Of a DNA stretch of 64,000 bases, positions 12,301 through 23,827 are shown piece by piece. A model generated the notes under the pieces. That model ran no database searches and was not told the DNA's origin. It saw nothing but the letters and a program-made list of their open reading frames with translations. The stretch is taken from assembly GCA_039720395.1 (NCBI GenBank), contig CM077831.1, positions 32,203,758-32,267,757 on the forward strand, given 5' to 3'. Position 1 is the stretch's first letter. Every line of letters begins with the position of its first letter. A program made the position numbers and the translations under genes. Source of the stretch: Liquidambar formosana. Lineage: Eukaryota; Streptophyta; Magnoliopsida; Saxifragales; Altingiaceae.

Positions 12301-14941
12301 CTTCAAGCTTGAGAAATTCATCATGCATTTGGTCCATGACAAAACTTAGGAACTCCTGCGCATCTTCTTGTCTACAAAAGATGAGAGGACACCAACTTGA
12401 AAATTACCAAAATTATAAAAGAACGCATATTGGCATGGGGCCACGGACATTTATGGCATAACAAAATCTTAGTTGCATCAAATAACCATATTCTTTTTAT
12501 CTTCTTACAGATGAATTGTCAAGGTGCAATTGATATTATGTTCCCATTTGCCAGATTAATTAGCCTCATGGTCTGTTTGGTTGCTGAGAAATTGTGAGAA
12601 AAGAAAGAGAATCTTACATGTTAACTAATTTAGATAATTAGATCCAAGAAAACAAGAAACTCCACTCAACAAGGATTAATACAATCATCTGGCTTAGTCA
12701 GGGTAAGAATTTCAGTTTTTGAAAACCACCACAACCAATAATATTAGATTCAAATCTTTTTTTTTTTTCCTTTTCTTTTTATCAGCGATTCAACTCTTAT
12801 TTTTCTTATTTTTTTGGTACGGTGATTTAAACCTTATTTTTCTTTACGCTACTCAGTTTTATCAGCAACCAAATGGACTATAAGTATATTGAGAATAAAA
12901 CTGACTTTCTAGTTATTCGAGTGTTCTAAAAAAATACTGTAGACTCATTGAAGGTCTTATTGGGCGCCTTGCAATGATAAGTTTGGTAAGAAAGGCACAT
13001 ACATTTCATAAAGACCCCCAGAACAAGGGCATTCAATTACCAACTTTGAGGAGATGAAAAAGAAACATCAAGTATTTCTTATGCCAGCTGAACTAGGGTG
13101 TCTCAGCGGAAAAGAGAAAATTCCAAAAGTAAAAATTAACTGCAACAAAATACTAATTTCAAATAACATAAAAGCATAAAAATGATGCATATGATGCACA
13201 CACCTTGGCCTGCCTGATATGCCATGTGGCACATCTGGCGTGAAACTATTAAGAAGGGGTTCAAACATGACAGGGCTAAAAGGCCTCCCAGTTTCCAGAA
13301 CAGCCATCTTTTTCTTCTTTGTGTTTGAGTCAGTAGGCATGTCAAAGTCAGAGATAAACTCAACAAATGCATGTAATGTTGGATACCCAATCTAAGAAAG
13401 AAAAAAAAAATCATAGTTCATAAGCAAGGATTAGATTATGATTGTGAAATTTTTACAAATGAAACAACTGATTCCACAGTCTACCTCTGGTATATTAAGA
13501 GTTCTCAGTTCCTGCAGGAGCTGAACAAAAGGAGAGCAAGAGAGAAGAGCCTGCAGAGTTGCATTGAGAAAGCATAAATTCCCCAAGTTTTTCAAGCCTC
13601 GTGGCAACAAATCTCTAATATTTGCAGTAGGCACATCTGAAGCCTTTGGAATATCATCTTTGGTATCCAAACGGCCCATAAATTCTGATGAATCGCTCCC
13701 GGCTGCATTTGTGAAGGGGTTAGACAAAGTGGGAAGTTCTTTGTTTTCAATACTCCACATTCAAGGTCTTGCAGTTTTTGACTTGTTGATTGCTTCAGAA
13801 GATCAGCAACATTTGGGGAAATACATGTAGAAATTACATCTACACTAGTCACTTCCAGTTCTTTTATACCATCACCACAGGAGGAACTGGAATAGGAATT
13901 ATGAATGCTTTTGTTTTCCTCTAAACTTGCAGATGCTATTGGTGAAACATTATCTTTTGTACTAACAGTCTCGACAGCAATTTGCTTCGTAACCAGCTTT
14001 GATGACTGGAAACCTTTTGAAGAATTAGGTTCTATCAGTTCAGTATTGAGAATTCCCACAGATCTTAAAGTTGCAGAGTCTAAAGAACCAAATTGCAAGC
14101 TTTGCTTCTCTACAGCATTTTCTGATGGCTGCCTTTGCAAGGACCTGATTACATCTTCAGTAATTGACCCAAATACCAGCACCTGCATGAATTAGATAAG
14201 CAACAAAAAAATGGCAAATCATACAAATGGCGTCTAAAAAGAAGCTGCATCCCTCAAAATCCAAACATGCAGTTCAAAGCCGGAAAATTTATCATTAAAT
14301 CACAAATGACATGATGAACATCGGTCAGAGAACAAGATTCTTCATTTCAGGCAACAAACCACCATCTAGTTCAGTTTTTATAGGAATTAGGGGAAAAATA
14401 ACATTACGGAGTATTTTTCTTTTTTTTTTTTTGAATTGCTACTTAGTAAAATTTATCATTAAATCACGATGAGATGATGACCATAGTTGTATTTGCTTTG
14501 GAAGAGCGAATTATGTTCTTTCATAGGTCCCAAGACTCAAACTTTCGATTTCTTAACTTTTCCTACATTTTCTCAGCAACCAAACAAAGCAACAATTTTT
14601 CCAGCTCATAGTTTGTCACATTGTCCACTACACTTGCGATTTCCACATTCAAGCTTTCAAATAAGCACAATAATAGGATTAGGATTAGCAAAACAAAGTC
14701 TTCATACATTTCTAACTTCTTCACAACCCAAACAACCTTCCCCCCCACCCCTACCAAAAAAAAAAAAAGAGGAAAAAACTCAAGTCTAGAAACTGTGTGA
14801 AGTAAATAGAAAATAGTAAGCAAACAAAAACCCTAATATTTCTTTTCCAATATTTTCTCATCGGTCAAACAGACCCCTAAACTTACAACAATAAGAGTGA
14901 AAAATCAAAGGGAAGAGAAAACAAACCTTTGGATGACTCAT
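9387..14941 (-). CDS. UBP24: Ubiquitin carboxyl-terminal hydrolase 24-like (USP/UBP family)
   Basis: Cysteine deubiquitinase, the plant counterpart of human USP10; Arabidopsis UBP24 is linked to ABA responses. Seven exons: 14941-14927, 14182-13485, 13391-13204, 12371-12121, 11710-11562, 10704-10528, 9575-9387, all GT-AG. The start gives MSHPK, then VLVFGS after intron 1. Cys box [18 protein letters not shown] lies in exon 2 (Cys about residue 209); RQEDAQEF is joined across exons 3 and 4; the His box [16 protein letters not shown] (His about 514) with YDDASV is in exon 7. Length is about 555 aa, as expected. Exon 2 is 698 nt and needs one more base near 13745-13755: upstream the frame reads QDLECG, downstream SIENKEL, with a stop just before the latter. 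No intron explains this. It is a real frameshift allele or an assembly error. The gene is divergent from the dehydrogenase gene. Confidence 0.9.
12570..12878. mobile_element. MITE-like inverted repeat in UBP24 intron 3
   Basis: The segment starts GGTCTGTTTGGTTGCTGA and ends with the near reverse complement ATCAGCAACCAAATGGAC, about 309 bp apart. The end word (G)GTCTGTTTGG is typical of PIF/Harbinger- and hAT-type MITEs. I see no clean target duplication, so the superfamily is open. Confidence 0.55.
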
Positions 14942-15586
14942 CTTTTCCCGAGAATCGAAGAGGAGAAACGATCCTTTGTATCAGTCATCCTTGGCCGAGA
15001 ATCGAAGAAGAGAATAGAAAATCCTGAGAGATAAGATGGAGTTGAGGCCATCAAGGACGAAATCAAGCTGTTTTGGGGAAGGATTGGGAACTACGATTTG
15101 GAGCCTAGTTATGAAAATAGGGAGAGACAGAGAAACGGCGACGGAAGACATGAAATGATGATGATGATGAGAGAGAGAGAGTTTTGATTATGGTTAGAAA
15201 TCGATGAAGCAGTAGCTGCGCAAGGGAGCTTCTGAGTAGGTACATAGCAAGAGTTATAAACTACCTGAAAGCGCTTTTAATAATTGCGCTTTCAGTGAAA
15301 GCGAAGCCAGACTAAATATAAATAAAATTAAAAAAAAAACATACAATAGAAAGCGTGTTTAAAAAAGCGCAAAGAGCGTATTTAAAAAGCGCTTTAAGTT
15401 ATAATAAAAATAGTAGAACTACTGTCGGTTTTGAACGCGTGTTTTATGGTAACTCTTTATATATAATTATTTTTAATAAAAAAATGAAAAACCGTGTGAG
15501 TCGGATAAGACCATTTAAAAAGGACTGAAAAGAGAGTGAGAGCGAAGAGGATAGAAACTGCGGGAAGAGAGACTGTGAGAGAGGTT
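14942..15586. promoter_or_regulatory. Divergent promoter between UBP24 and the dehydrogenase
   Basis: The two start codons face away from each other across 645 bp, so 5' leaders and both promoters must share this space. A GA-rich, leader-like zone lies next to each gene. The middle (15265-15396) carries about seven AAAGCG/CGCTTT cores, among them GAAAGCGCTTTT, TTGCGCTTTC, AAAAGCGCAAAG and AAAAAGCGCTTTAA. The cluster could be shared cis-elements or the remnant of a small inverted-repeat transposon. I cannot separate these. Confidence 0.55.
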
Positions 15587-18500
15587 ATGGCGGGAGGTTC
15601 TCTATATTTGAACAACAGAACGGTGGTTGCTTGTGATCAGAAGGTTCATCTTCCCGAGAAGACTCGGAATTCTAGGGTTTTGATTTTGGGAGGAACGGGT
15701 AGAGTTGGAGGATCCACCGCCATTGCTCTCTCCAAGCTCTGTCCCGACCTTCGCATCGTCGTTGCCGGTCGAAACCGGTAAAAACAAATACCCTAACACA
15801 TTTTTATATTATTTGTTGCTATTTCCTTTTTTTTTTCTTTTGAGTTGTTAAATTAATTGTTGTCGTTTGGTTCTTGAGAAAAGAAAAAATATGAAAAAAA
15901 ATTTGAATTTTATGTTTGGGTAAATTACACACGACCTTGTAGTCTTGTCGAGTTCATGCACTTGTTGTAAATTGTTATTTTGACCGAGTGACAATGAATT
16001 TCCATTCCATTCCGTGGAACAGTGTTAGTTGTGCGAGGAAACTGATGAAACTAGATTTCTTGTGCTGACCTCTTGTAGTCAAAAGGTTTCACCAGATGTC
16101 CAGAGGCACCTTCAGAGCCAACTTTAACACTAATGCAAGTTTTGGTTGCTCAGAAAATGTGGGGAAAAAAAAAGATATAAGAACTTTGAATTCTAGAACT
16201 TTCATTAGTGGGAGGGTAAGGGTGGGGAGGGACACAAATATATAAATTTTTAATAGCACCTATGGTGCTGTATGCTGTCTACACTGAAAACAGATTAGTT
16301 GTTAAGAAGATTTTTCAGTTTTGGGGTTGGTGTCAATTTCAGCACTGGTAGAAATTTAAAAATAAATTTGCAATTTTATAGAGAGTTTTACATTTAAGTA
16401 CGGGAAAAGATTGAAAGTACCTAAATGTTGAAATGAAGAAACTTTTAAAATGTCTTGATGGTGAATACAAATTTCAAATTTAAAACCCTGGTTATTAGCA
16501 ACTTTTAAATTGTTGTGGACCTTGAATGCTGTAGTATTACTATCAGCACTGCTGAAGCACTACATGTCCATAGTTATACTGCCAGAACTACGCCATTCTG
16601 CAACCAAAGATAAGAATGAAACTGATTATAAAATAGTGTAACGTGAAGGATAAGAAACTCTTTACATGTTTTAACCCTAATAGGATCACATCTTTGTAAA
16701 TGAATGAGCATTAAAAGTTGTACTGATATTGGAAATTAATAAAACTTTTTTTTTTTTTTTTTGAAAAGCTCTAGAACACAATATCCACAAATTAGAAGTT
16801 TTGGTACCTCTATTGTTAACACAGAATGGCCAAAGATCAATAGACTTCCAAAACGACTTCGGAATGGAGGACAGAGTAATCATAGGTTCTGTGATGCAAC
16901 AAATAGCTGGCTTGTTTTCATAGAACAAGTTTTTTAGGATGCGTTTGGTTGGGAGATTACCCACACCTCTTGCATTCCAATATAAAATCTTCATTTAGTA
17001 ACTGGCTTTAGCTTCCTGCCCCTAGCGGAGTAATGACTGGTATGAGCAACCAAATTTGCTTGCTGTTTCATTTTTTTCTGCTGAGACTTTGTTAGAATAG
17101 GAATAAATGCATCTTCAGAGGTCAGCTTACCCTTCACAGATTTAATAGCTAAATCCACTTGCTGAGCAACCAGAGTATTCACATTACCATCATTACTAGA
17201 AACTATATTCGTACCTGTGGAACAACAATCACTACCAGAATTTGCATGCACTTCCTTTTCATAAGACTGCCCTCTACAAGTCTCTACTTCATTAGCTTGA
17301 AAAGAAGGAAGAGCAGAATCATTCAAAGTAGCAGTAGCAGTACTATCAAATGCCGGAATCTCAATTAAAGGAGAGGAATTAAGAACAAGAGTGGCAGCAT
17401 TTTCTATTAAGTCCCCTGCTGCTTTATCAATGATTTCCTTAGCAATAACCTCCGAAGTTAAATTACTAGCCCCGCCTGCAACAGAAGGAGTTGGAGGTAG
17501 ACTATGATTTTCTTCTGCGTCACTATCAACATCAGGTTCATCTCCCCACCGTCTTGTAGATAAAGTAGTCAATGGGGCATACTCAATAGAGTTAGAGACA
17601 TTCCGAGATAAAACATTAGGTCTTTGTGCAATATTGCCATTAACAGCATCACCATTGCCATTACCAGTGGCATCAGCATCATTGCTAGGCACAATTGGCT
17701 TCTGGACAGCAGTACAAATACCATCCTCACTAGCAATGCAATTCACACCATTAACCTCATCCGTAATCTCTGAAATATTCTTTTTAGGCCAATACTGCAT
17801 ATTATAAGCTTTAGGACCCTCTGCCCTATCCAAACGATCCCCTTTAGGCTTGATCAATCTACAATAACTAAGATCATGACCGAAAACATTGCAATTAGAG
17901 CACTTAGGGGGAAGATTTTCATACCGAACATCAACGAAGAAGCCATGGCCATCACGCTCCACCCGAATACACTCAGGCAGAGGATTATGAAGATTCAACT
18001 CAACCAGCACTCGCGTATAATGGCCAAAAGTTTGGTTGAGTTTAGCTCTGTCAATCTGAAGGGGAATTCCCACTCCGCAAGCAATCTCTAGAAGGTTTTG
18101 TTTGCTCCAATACTCCTGGGATAAACCAAAGATTCTGATCCAAACTTGAGAAACAGAGAAATTCTGATTATAAGGATTGAAATCAGGAACCCACTGGGAA
18201 ACCCTAAACGTACCAGGGGATAAATGCCAATTTCCACCGGCCCAAACCTTTCTCATGTCCTCACTGTGATAGAAATGAATGTCATAAAGACCTCTACCTA
18301 GAGGAACTAACCTCCATTCACCAGATGCACGCCATAGAGAACCCAATCGCGACCGTAAATCCACAACCGTTAACAAGAGTCCCTGTGAAATTGTTTAGTC
18401 TGCAAGAGTGGTTTTAATACTCACTCTAAATCCATGAGAACCCAATTCAACAAGAGCTAGACCAAATGCACTTCTAAATATGCTCTCCAAAAGAGTGGGG

Positions 18501-21500
18501 AAAGCCCCACTCTCAACCATCGGTAGAAAGGAAACCTCATTGCCCATTCATTTTTGTAAAATCAAGTACCCAAATCCTATAGAATGGGGAATAAGTGAAC
18601 GACTGGAATAAGTGAACAACTACTTCTGTTCTCACATGAAAACCTTGAAAGAAAATGATCCTCGTAAAATATCTTTACAAGATAGACCCCAAAGTGTATG
18701 ACCAAATAAAATCCTTACATAGATGCTTCAGAGTACGGAATTATTACATTTTAATTATTTGCAATGTTCTTGACATCTCTTAAGTCATCAGCAATTCTTT
18801 GCTTGTCCAAGTTCAAATGATAAATTGTCTACTTTGTGTGCCATGGCAGGGAAAAAGGTGCTGCTATGGTGGCTATGCTTGGGGAGAGCTCCAAGTTTGC
18901 TGAAGTCAATATAGATAATACAAAGTCATTGGAAGTAGCTTTAAATGGTGCATGGACTCTTCTGATAGTTTTCTTTTAACACTGATTAGTTTTGGTGCCA
19001 CAGATAATTTTTAAATTATTTGTGGTGTAATCGCATCTCTTTTTGTCTTGCACTCCATTTCTTTGTTTCATAGCGTTTCGTTGTATATTACGGTTATTGA
19101 CAGAAAGTGACCATATTCAGACAATAATGCAAATCTATACTATAGATCTCTTATTTTTCTATATCCCTCAAATTATCTCATAACCTTCAGTACTCAAATC
19201 ATACTATCTTATTTGCAGATGTCGATCTTGTAGTTCATGCCGCAGGCCCTTTCCAACAGGCGGAGAAGTGCACTGTACTGGAAGCTGCCATACAGACCAA
19301 GGTGAGGAAAAGTTACTTGATTTTTTTTGAATTTTTTTTTCTGACTTCTGTGTTTGTTGCTCAAGTGATAATTACCAATTTACCATATAAAACAGTTTCT
19401 TGAGAATGGTTTTTGTCTTCCAACAGACAGCATATGTCGATGTTTGTGATGATATGAGCTATGCATTGCGTGCAAAATCCTTCAAGAATAAAGCAGTAGC
19501 TGCAAATATTCCAGCTATTACAACTGGTGGAATTTATCCAGGAGTGAGCAACGGTGCAACCATACTCATTCTTGTTAAAAAGTTTACACATTTGACATAT
19601 CTACTTGTACATATTCACAAGAAAACAAGTGAAATAAAACTATAGAAATTTGATAAACCAGCATAAAAACTAATTGCTGTAAACTAACCGATTTTGACAT
19701 TGGTTTAAAAGAATCATTGGCTCTGTGTGTCCCACTAATTTAATCAGTGCCTTTAAATCTCATGTCAGATTCATGGCTCCTTGTGACAAAGCCAGGTCCT
19801 TGAGGTCTCAAGTCAATATACATACACTATATAATAGAAGCTTTTTTTAAAAATAACATCTCTTTATGATCTATTACGGGCATATCTTACATGTATAACT
19901 CAAACTTAGTTCAGCTATGCATTACCCAACTATTTGGTATTGTCTAAGTTAGTTTCTGCATGTATTTAGGATTTATGTTCTTACAGGGTTGCCAAGGTTT
20001 CATGCCACTGTCAGCCTGACACAAACCCTCCCATTCGTTTGGACTTGAAACCAGCAATGTAAAAATACTGGTGTAATTTTTATTCCTTGTATCATTCTCA
20101 TGACAGTGAACCCAGATTATGTTGAGCGTGAATAGTGAAAACCTTTTTACAGCTGCAACTAGAATCCCTTTGAATTGTAATTTTATTCCTCATATCATTC
20201 TTATGACAGTGATGGCAGCAGAGCTAGTTCGTGCTGCAAAAAGTGAAAGCAAGGGCGAGCCTGAGAGGCTAAGGTAATCATTCTTGATTCAAGGAGTTAG
20301 GTCCAAGAATTCTTTTTTTCTTTGCCTAATTGTTTTATAATTGATACCTGACTATTATTGAGTTTTCACTATTATTTTTAATCCAACCACAATAACGAAT
20401 AGAAAGGAAATTTGAGGAGGATAAAGTTACAACAGTTCTAAAAAAAGTTATAATAGTATTTTCCTTCCCATGTTCTATGCCGAGTGATGTTCTTTTCTCA
20501 TTCTAGCAACAGTGATTAAAAGTTTGCAGGTTGATGTCCTTATGAGGTACCTTTTATTTTATTTAATTTTAATTATGCCAGCAATAGACAAAAGAAAACT
20601 ATACAAAGTTGCTATGAAAATTGAAGTACTGAACTCAAAGGTTGAGTGCAACACAAAACAAAACTCACAACATCAATTGCCCACCAAATTTTTCTAAAAT
20701 GGGGTAAAAAGGGCACAGCCACTGCAGATACTAGAGAAACATGGACCTGCTCTGTCAAACTAAAGTCTTTATGAGGTAACTATCTCACTATTTGCTGATG
20801 AATTTCCATTCTGGGAATTCTGGAGACGGAGGAAATCCAATGCATGAAAAACTGTCTTGAAAGAATATTATTTATTTATTCTGTTTTTCAATTACAACTT
20901 GTGTTAATATTTTAACCAGGATAGAATCAACACAGAAGAGCACTTATGTGTGCAAATTTATATTATTAATTTCACTTTCATCTGCTCTAGGGTCCTCAGA
21001 CTCTAGCAACAAAATAAGATGCCAGATTTGTAAGGTAGATGAAGATGCATGATTCAAGGAATGACTGCAAAACTTGAGATAGGAATCATTTCTACATATT
21101 TTTTAACTTAATATTTTGATGGTAGAAAGTTATGTCAAGAAACAGGAAGCAAAATATGAGGTTATTACTGGAGATGATAAATTTCCCATATCATAGTTGG
21201 AATAAGTAGAAGCATAGATGGCGCAATTGTATGCCATATTTCTTGGTTGATTTGCTACACAATGAACTTTTCATATTTCAGGGTTTTGGATATCTTCTTT
21301 GCAGCAACCATGAAAGTGATGCCATGTCTTTGAGAAAATTGTTTCTGAATGTTTCCATGTTTCGCCAAAAGTCAACAGAAAGTTCACTTCACATTTTTCA
21401 CAAACATGAAAAGATTTTGTAGACCAAATGATTGAATGATAACCCCTGCTTTCATTCCTTTCTTCTTTCATTTGCATAGTTTTAGCCTTCGTTCATTTCC

Positions 21501-21841
21501 TGAATTTCCTTGATTGACATTGTTGGCAATGTGCTCTACATTGACATTAGAAGGAAATGATGAAATTCAAAATTTCAAATATAACACATAATCCTTATAC
21601 TGTTGTAGGTTAGCTAAAGATTTTTGAGTTGTGCCACAGAACATATAGAACATTTTTTTCTCTTTTTTTTGGTATTCAAGCAAGTTAATGCAACTTATGC
21701 GGTAATATAATCTTCTCAGGTTCTACTACTACACAGCTGGCACTGGTGGTGCAGGTCCAACAATATTAGCCACTAGTTTTTTACTTCTTGGAGAGGAGGT
21801 TGTTGCGTATAATAAAGGTCAATTTCAACAAAATTATTACG

Positions 21842-21884
<43 letters not shown>

Positions 21885-23179
21885 TGTTGACCACCATATG
21901 TATTATATATAATGTCTAACAATGACAACTATTTAATCAGGAGAAATGGTCAAATTAAAGCCTTATACTGGAATGCTCAATATTGATTTTGGCAAAGGAA
22001 TTGGAAAGAAAGACGTCTATCTGTTGTAAGTTCTATAAACTACCAAATCTTTTAAACGAAAGTTAGTAGTCACTGATTTGGATACAAAAAAATCCCCTGC
22101 ATTTTAACTATCATGTCATACGAACGGCTTTTTAAGGAAAGTGCTATATTGCATGGTTGCTTCTTAAATCAATTTTTTTGGAATTTGGATGGACTTTTAA
22201 TAATATGGTTCAGAATTTATGTCATTTATGCTCCTAGCAAAAAAAAAAAGGAACTAAAAAAAGGAGCCATTTAGACAAGACCACTTGGTTTTTATCTAGA
22301 TTCTTGTTTGAAATATTGCAAGGTTGTTTTTTATATTCTTCCCCCCCTCCAAAAACAGTTTTTCTCAACACAATCTCATTTCCAGGAATTTGCCAGAGGT
22401 AAGAAGTGCTCATGAGGTCCTTGGAGTACCAACTGTCAGTGCTCGATTTGGAACTGCACCTTTTTTCTGGAATTGGGGAATGACAGCGATGACAATTTTT
22501 CTTTCCACAGTATGCTCTTACATTATTGTTGCTTATTGAAATTTCCGGCCAGATTTAGCTCAGTTTGCTGACATTAACCTTGGTGTAGGACTTCTAGTTT
22601 GAATATCATCAGAAAGTCATACAAGTTCTATCAGAGGAAAAAGAAGAAAAAAGAAAAGAAAAAAAGAAAGCCCTTTTAGCAATCATAAGCGATAATCATA
22701 CGTACTTTTCTTAGGCAAGTCAGATGCACGTGCTTAGTTAACTGTTGATTGATATTCATTTGTATTAAGTGACTGAACATCACGTCAAGGTGAGTTGCTT
22801 ATTGAACCAGATAGTTCAGTTGTTTCTGACATTAGCCTTGATATAGGATTTGATCTTGGAATTTTATCACAAATGATGTGGAGTGGTAAAAACTAAGAAA
22901 ATAATGATTACTAACTGAAAACTGAACTGTCACTCTGATCAAACATAGAATAAGTTATGTTGGTATGTTTGTTCTTGCAGGAATTTCTGAGAGACAGAAG
23001 CAAAGTTCAACAGTTGGTTGAATTGTTTGACCCTGTAGTCCGAGCAGTTGATGGCATTGCTGGAGAGCGTGTTTCAATGAGGGTGAGATACTAAAATGAC
23101 AGACTGAAGTATGACAACTGATAATAATTTTATTTCTTTTTCGTTTACTTCATTATTATTTATTTTTTTTTGGGTGTCT

Positions 23180-23238
<59 letters not shown>

Positions 23239-23827
23239 GGGGGGGGGGGGGCTGGGGTTGCAACTCTGCCCCATTAACCATATATGTGAGTTGATCCTTA
23301 TTTTCTTTTGGGCAGGTTGATTTGGAGTGTTCAGATGGCCGCAATACAGTAGGTATATTCAGTCACCGAAGACTCTCTGTGTAAGTGATGCCATTCAAGA
23401 GTGTTAGTAGACAAATCAATGGAACTTTGTCTAATTTCCCTTGTATGCTTTTGACTTTTAAGTGTCTTCGTCATCTTTCAACTCTGTCCATATGAGTTTT
23501 CGGATATATTAAGAAAGATATTAGTTAGATTTGTATAAAATGCAGGCTCTAACTCTGGCATGACATATATATTAGATTAATGTCTTTCAGATCGGTGGGA
23601 AATGCGACAGCTGCATTTGCTCTTGCGGTTCTTGAGGGAAGCACACAACCAGGGGTCTGGTTCCCAGAAGAGGTATATACAATAGTTAATGACTAAAATA
23701 TGCAATATTAACATATGTTATAGACATTTTTATTTCCATATAGCCTGAAGGGATTGCGATTGAGGCAAGGGAGCTGCTTCTTAAACGTGCTGCGGAAGGA
23801 ACAATCAACTTTGTTATGAACAAGTAG
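15587..23827 (+). CDS. Saccharopine dehydrogenase-like oxidoreductase (NAD(P)-binding)
   Basis: Resembles the plant single-domain saccharopine-dehydrogenase-like family (Arabidopsis AT1G50450 type), whose substrate is not firmly established. Twelve exons: 15587-15777, 18850-18947, 19219-19301, 19427-19553, 20210-20273, 21720-21817, 21941-22025, 22386-22509, 22981-23082, 23316-23380, 23591-23672, 23744-23827. All are GT-AG and phase closes throughout, giving 400 aa. A Rossmann motif VLILGGTGRVGG lies at residues 31-42, followed by VVHAAGPFQ, TAYVDVCDD and GGIYPGVSN, all family hallmarks. The first in-frame ATG (15587) was chosen because upstream codons lack one. Only about 30 residues precede the Rossmann strand, so no clear transit peptide is visible. 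Intron 1 (3.1 kb) holds an antisense LINE, intron 9 a 44-base G run. The gene looks intact. Confidence 0.92.
16763..16994 (-). pseudogene. LINE ORF2 endonuclease, N-terminal fragment
   Basis: It begins MKILYWNARGVGN, the conserved first strand of the apurinic-type endonuclease of plant LINE ORF2, and includes ITEPM. It stops after about 78 codons at the A tract. Endonuclease completion, reverse transcriptase and the C-terminal zinc region are all absent. Confidence 0.85.
16991..18376 (-). CDS. LINE ORF1 protein (DUF4283 + zinc knuckle)
   Basis: An open frame of 461 codons. The N-terminal part has the plant LINE/DUF4283 pattern (LWRASGEWRLVPLGRGLYDI, then the WHLSPGTFRVSQWVPDF region). A CCHC knuckle follows, CSNCNVFGHDLSYC (C-x2-C-x4-H-x4-C). 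The C-terminal half is low in complexity and ends in a basic stretch. Proteins of this type bind LINE RNA. The N-terminus is probably incomplete, since related proteins carry residues before this region and the upstream frame is broken near 18400. Its stop overlaps the ORF2 start by ATGA at 16991-16994. Having lost ORF2, the copy cannot move by itself. Confidence 0.8.
   Translation of the reverse strand: MLTVVDLRSRLGSLWRASGEWRLVPLGRGLYDIHFYHSEDMRKVWAGGNWHLSPGTFRVSQWVPDFNPYNQNFSVSQVWIRIFGLSQEYWSKQNLLEIACGVGIPLQIDRAKLNQTFGHYTRVLVELNLHNPLPECIRVERDGHGFFVDVRYENLPPKCSNCNVFGHDLSYCRLIKPKGDRLDRAEGPKAYNMQYWPKKNISEITDEVNGVNCIASEDGICTAVQKPIVPSNDADATGNGNGDAVNGNIAQRPNVLSRNVSNSIEYAPLTTLSTRRWGDEPDVDSDAEENHSLPPTPSVAGGASNLTSEVIAKEIIDKAAGDLIENAATLVLNSSPLIEIPAFDSTATATLNDSALPSFQANEVETCRGQSYEKEVHANSGSDCCSTGTNIVSSNDGNVNTLVAQQVDLAIKSVKGKLTSEDAFIPILTKSQQKKMKQQANLVAHTSHYSARGRKLKPVTK
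20072..20212 (+). repeat. Duplicated splice-acceptor segment in dehydrogenase intron 4
   Basis: A ~38-bp stretch ending TATGACAG-TGA (real acceptor, AG at 20208-20209) is preceded 104 bp upstream by a near copy ending CATGACAG-TGA (AG at 20105-20106). The upstream AG is a decoy: using it would give nine sense codons and then a TAG stop. Confidence 0.85.
21847..21883 (+). repeat. Poly-T tract in dehydrogenase intron 6
   Basis: A run of about 37 T residues just downstream of the exon 6 donor. Confidence 0.9.
23194..23251 (+). repeat. Long poly-G tract in dehydrogenase intron 9
   Basis: A (TG)n stretch leads into 44 consecutive G, then one T and 13 G. It lies on the sense strand between exons 9 and 10 (exon 10 starts at 23316). 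Such a run can form stacked G-quadruplexes in pre-mRNA, and its exact length is unreliable in most assemblies. Confidence 0.95.

Larger units (their letters stand above)
16741..18376 (-). mobile_element. L1-type LINE, 3'-truncated with poly-A, in dehydrogenase intron 1
   Basis: It lies antisense to the host gene. It encodes ORF1 and the first ~78 codons of ORF2, then passes directly into an A tract (T tract on the + strand, about 16746-16762). Most plant LINE copies are 5'-truncated. This one is the reverse: the 5' part is kept and the tail sits inside the ORF2 endonuclease. Internal (premature) polyadenylation before reverse transcription would explain it. The 5' boundary upstream of 18376 is unclear, and I found no convincing target duplication. 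Confidence 0.8.

Noticed and set aside
13736..13787. 51-nt GT-AG intron that might explain the UBP24 frame change
   Set aside because: Its length is a multiple of three, so removing it does not change frame, and it is too short for a typical plant intron.
23074..23344. Open frames rich in Gly or Pro on both strands
   Set aside because: They are translations of the 44-G microsatellite and its flanks, inside an intron.
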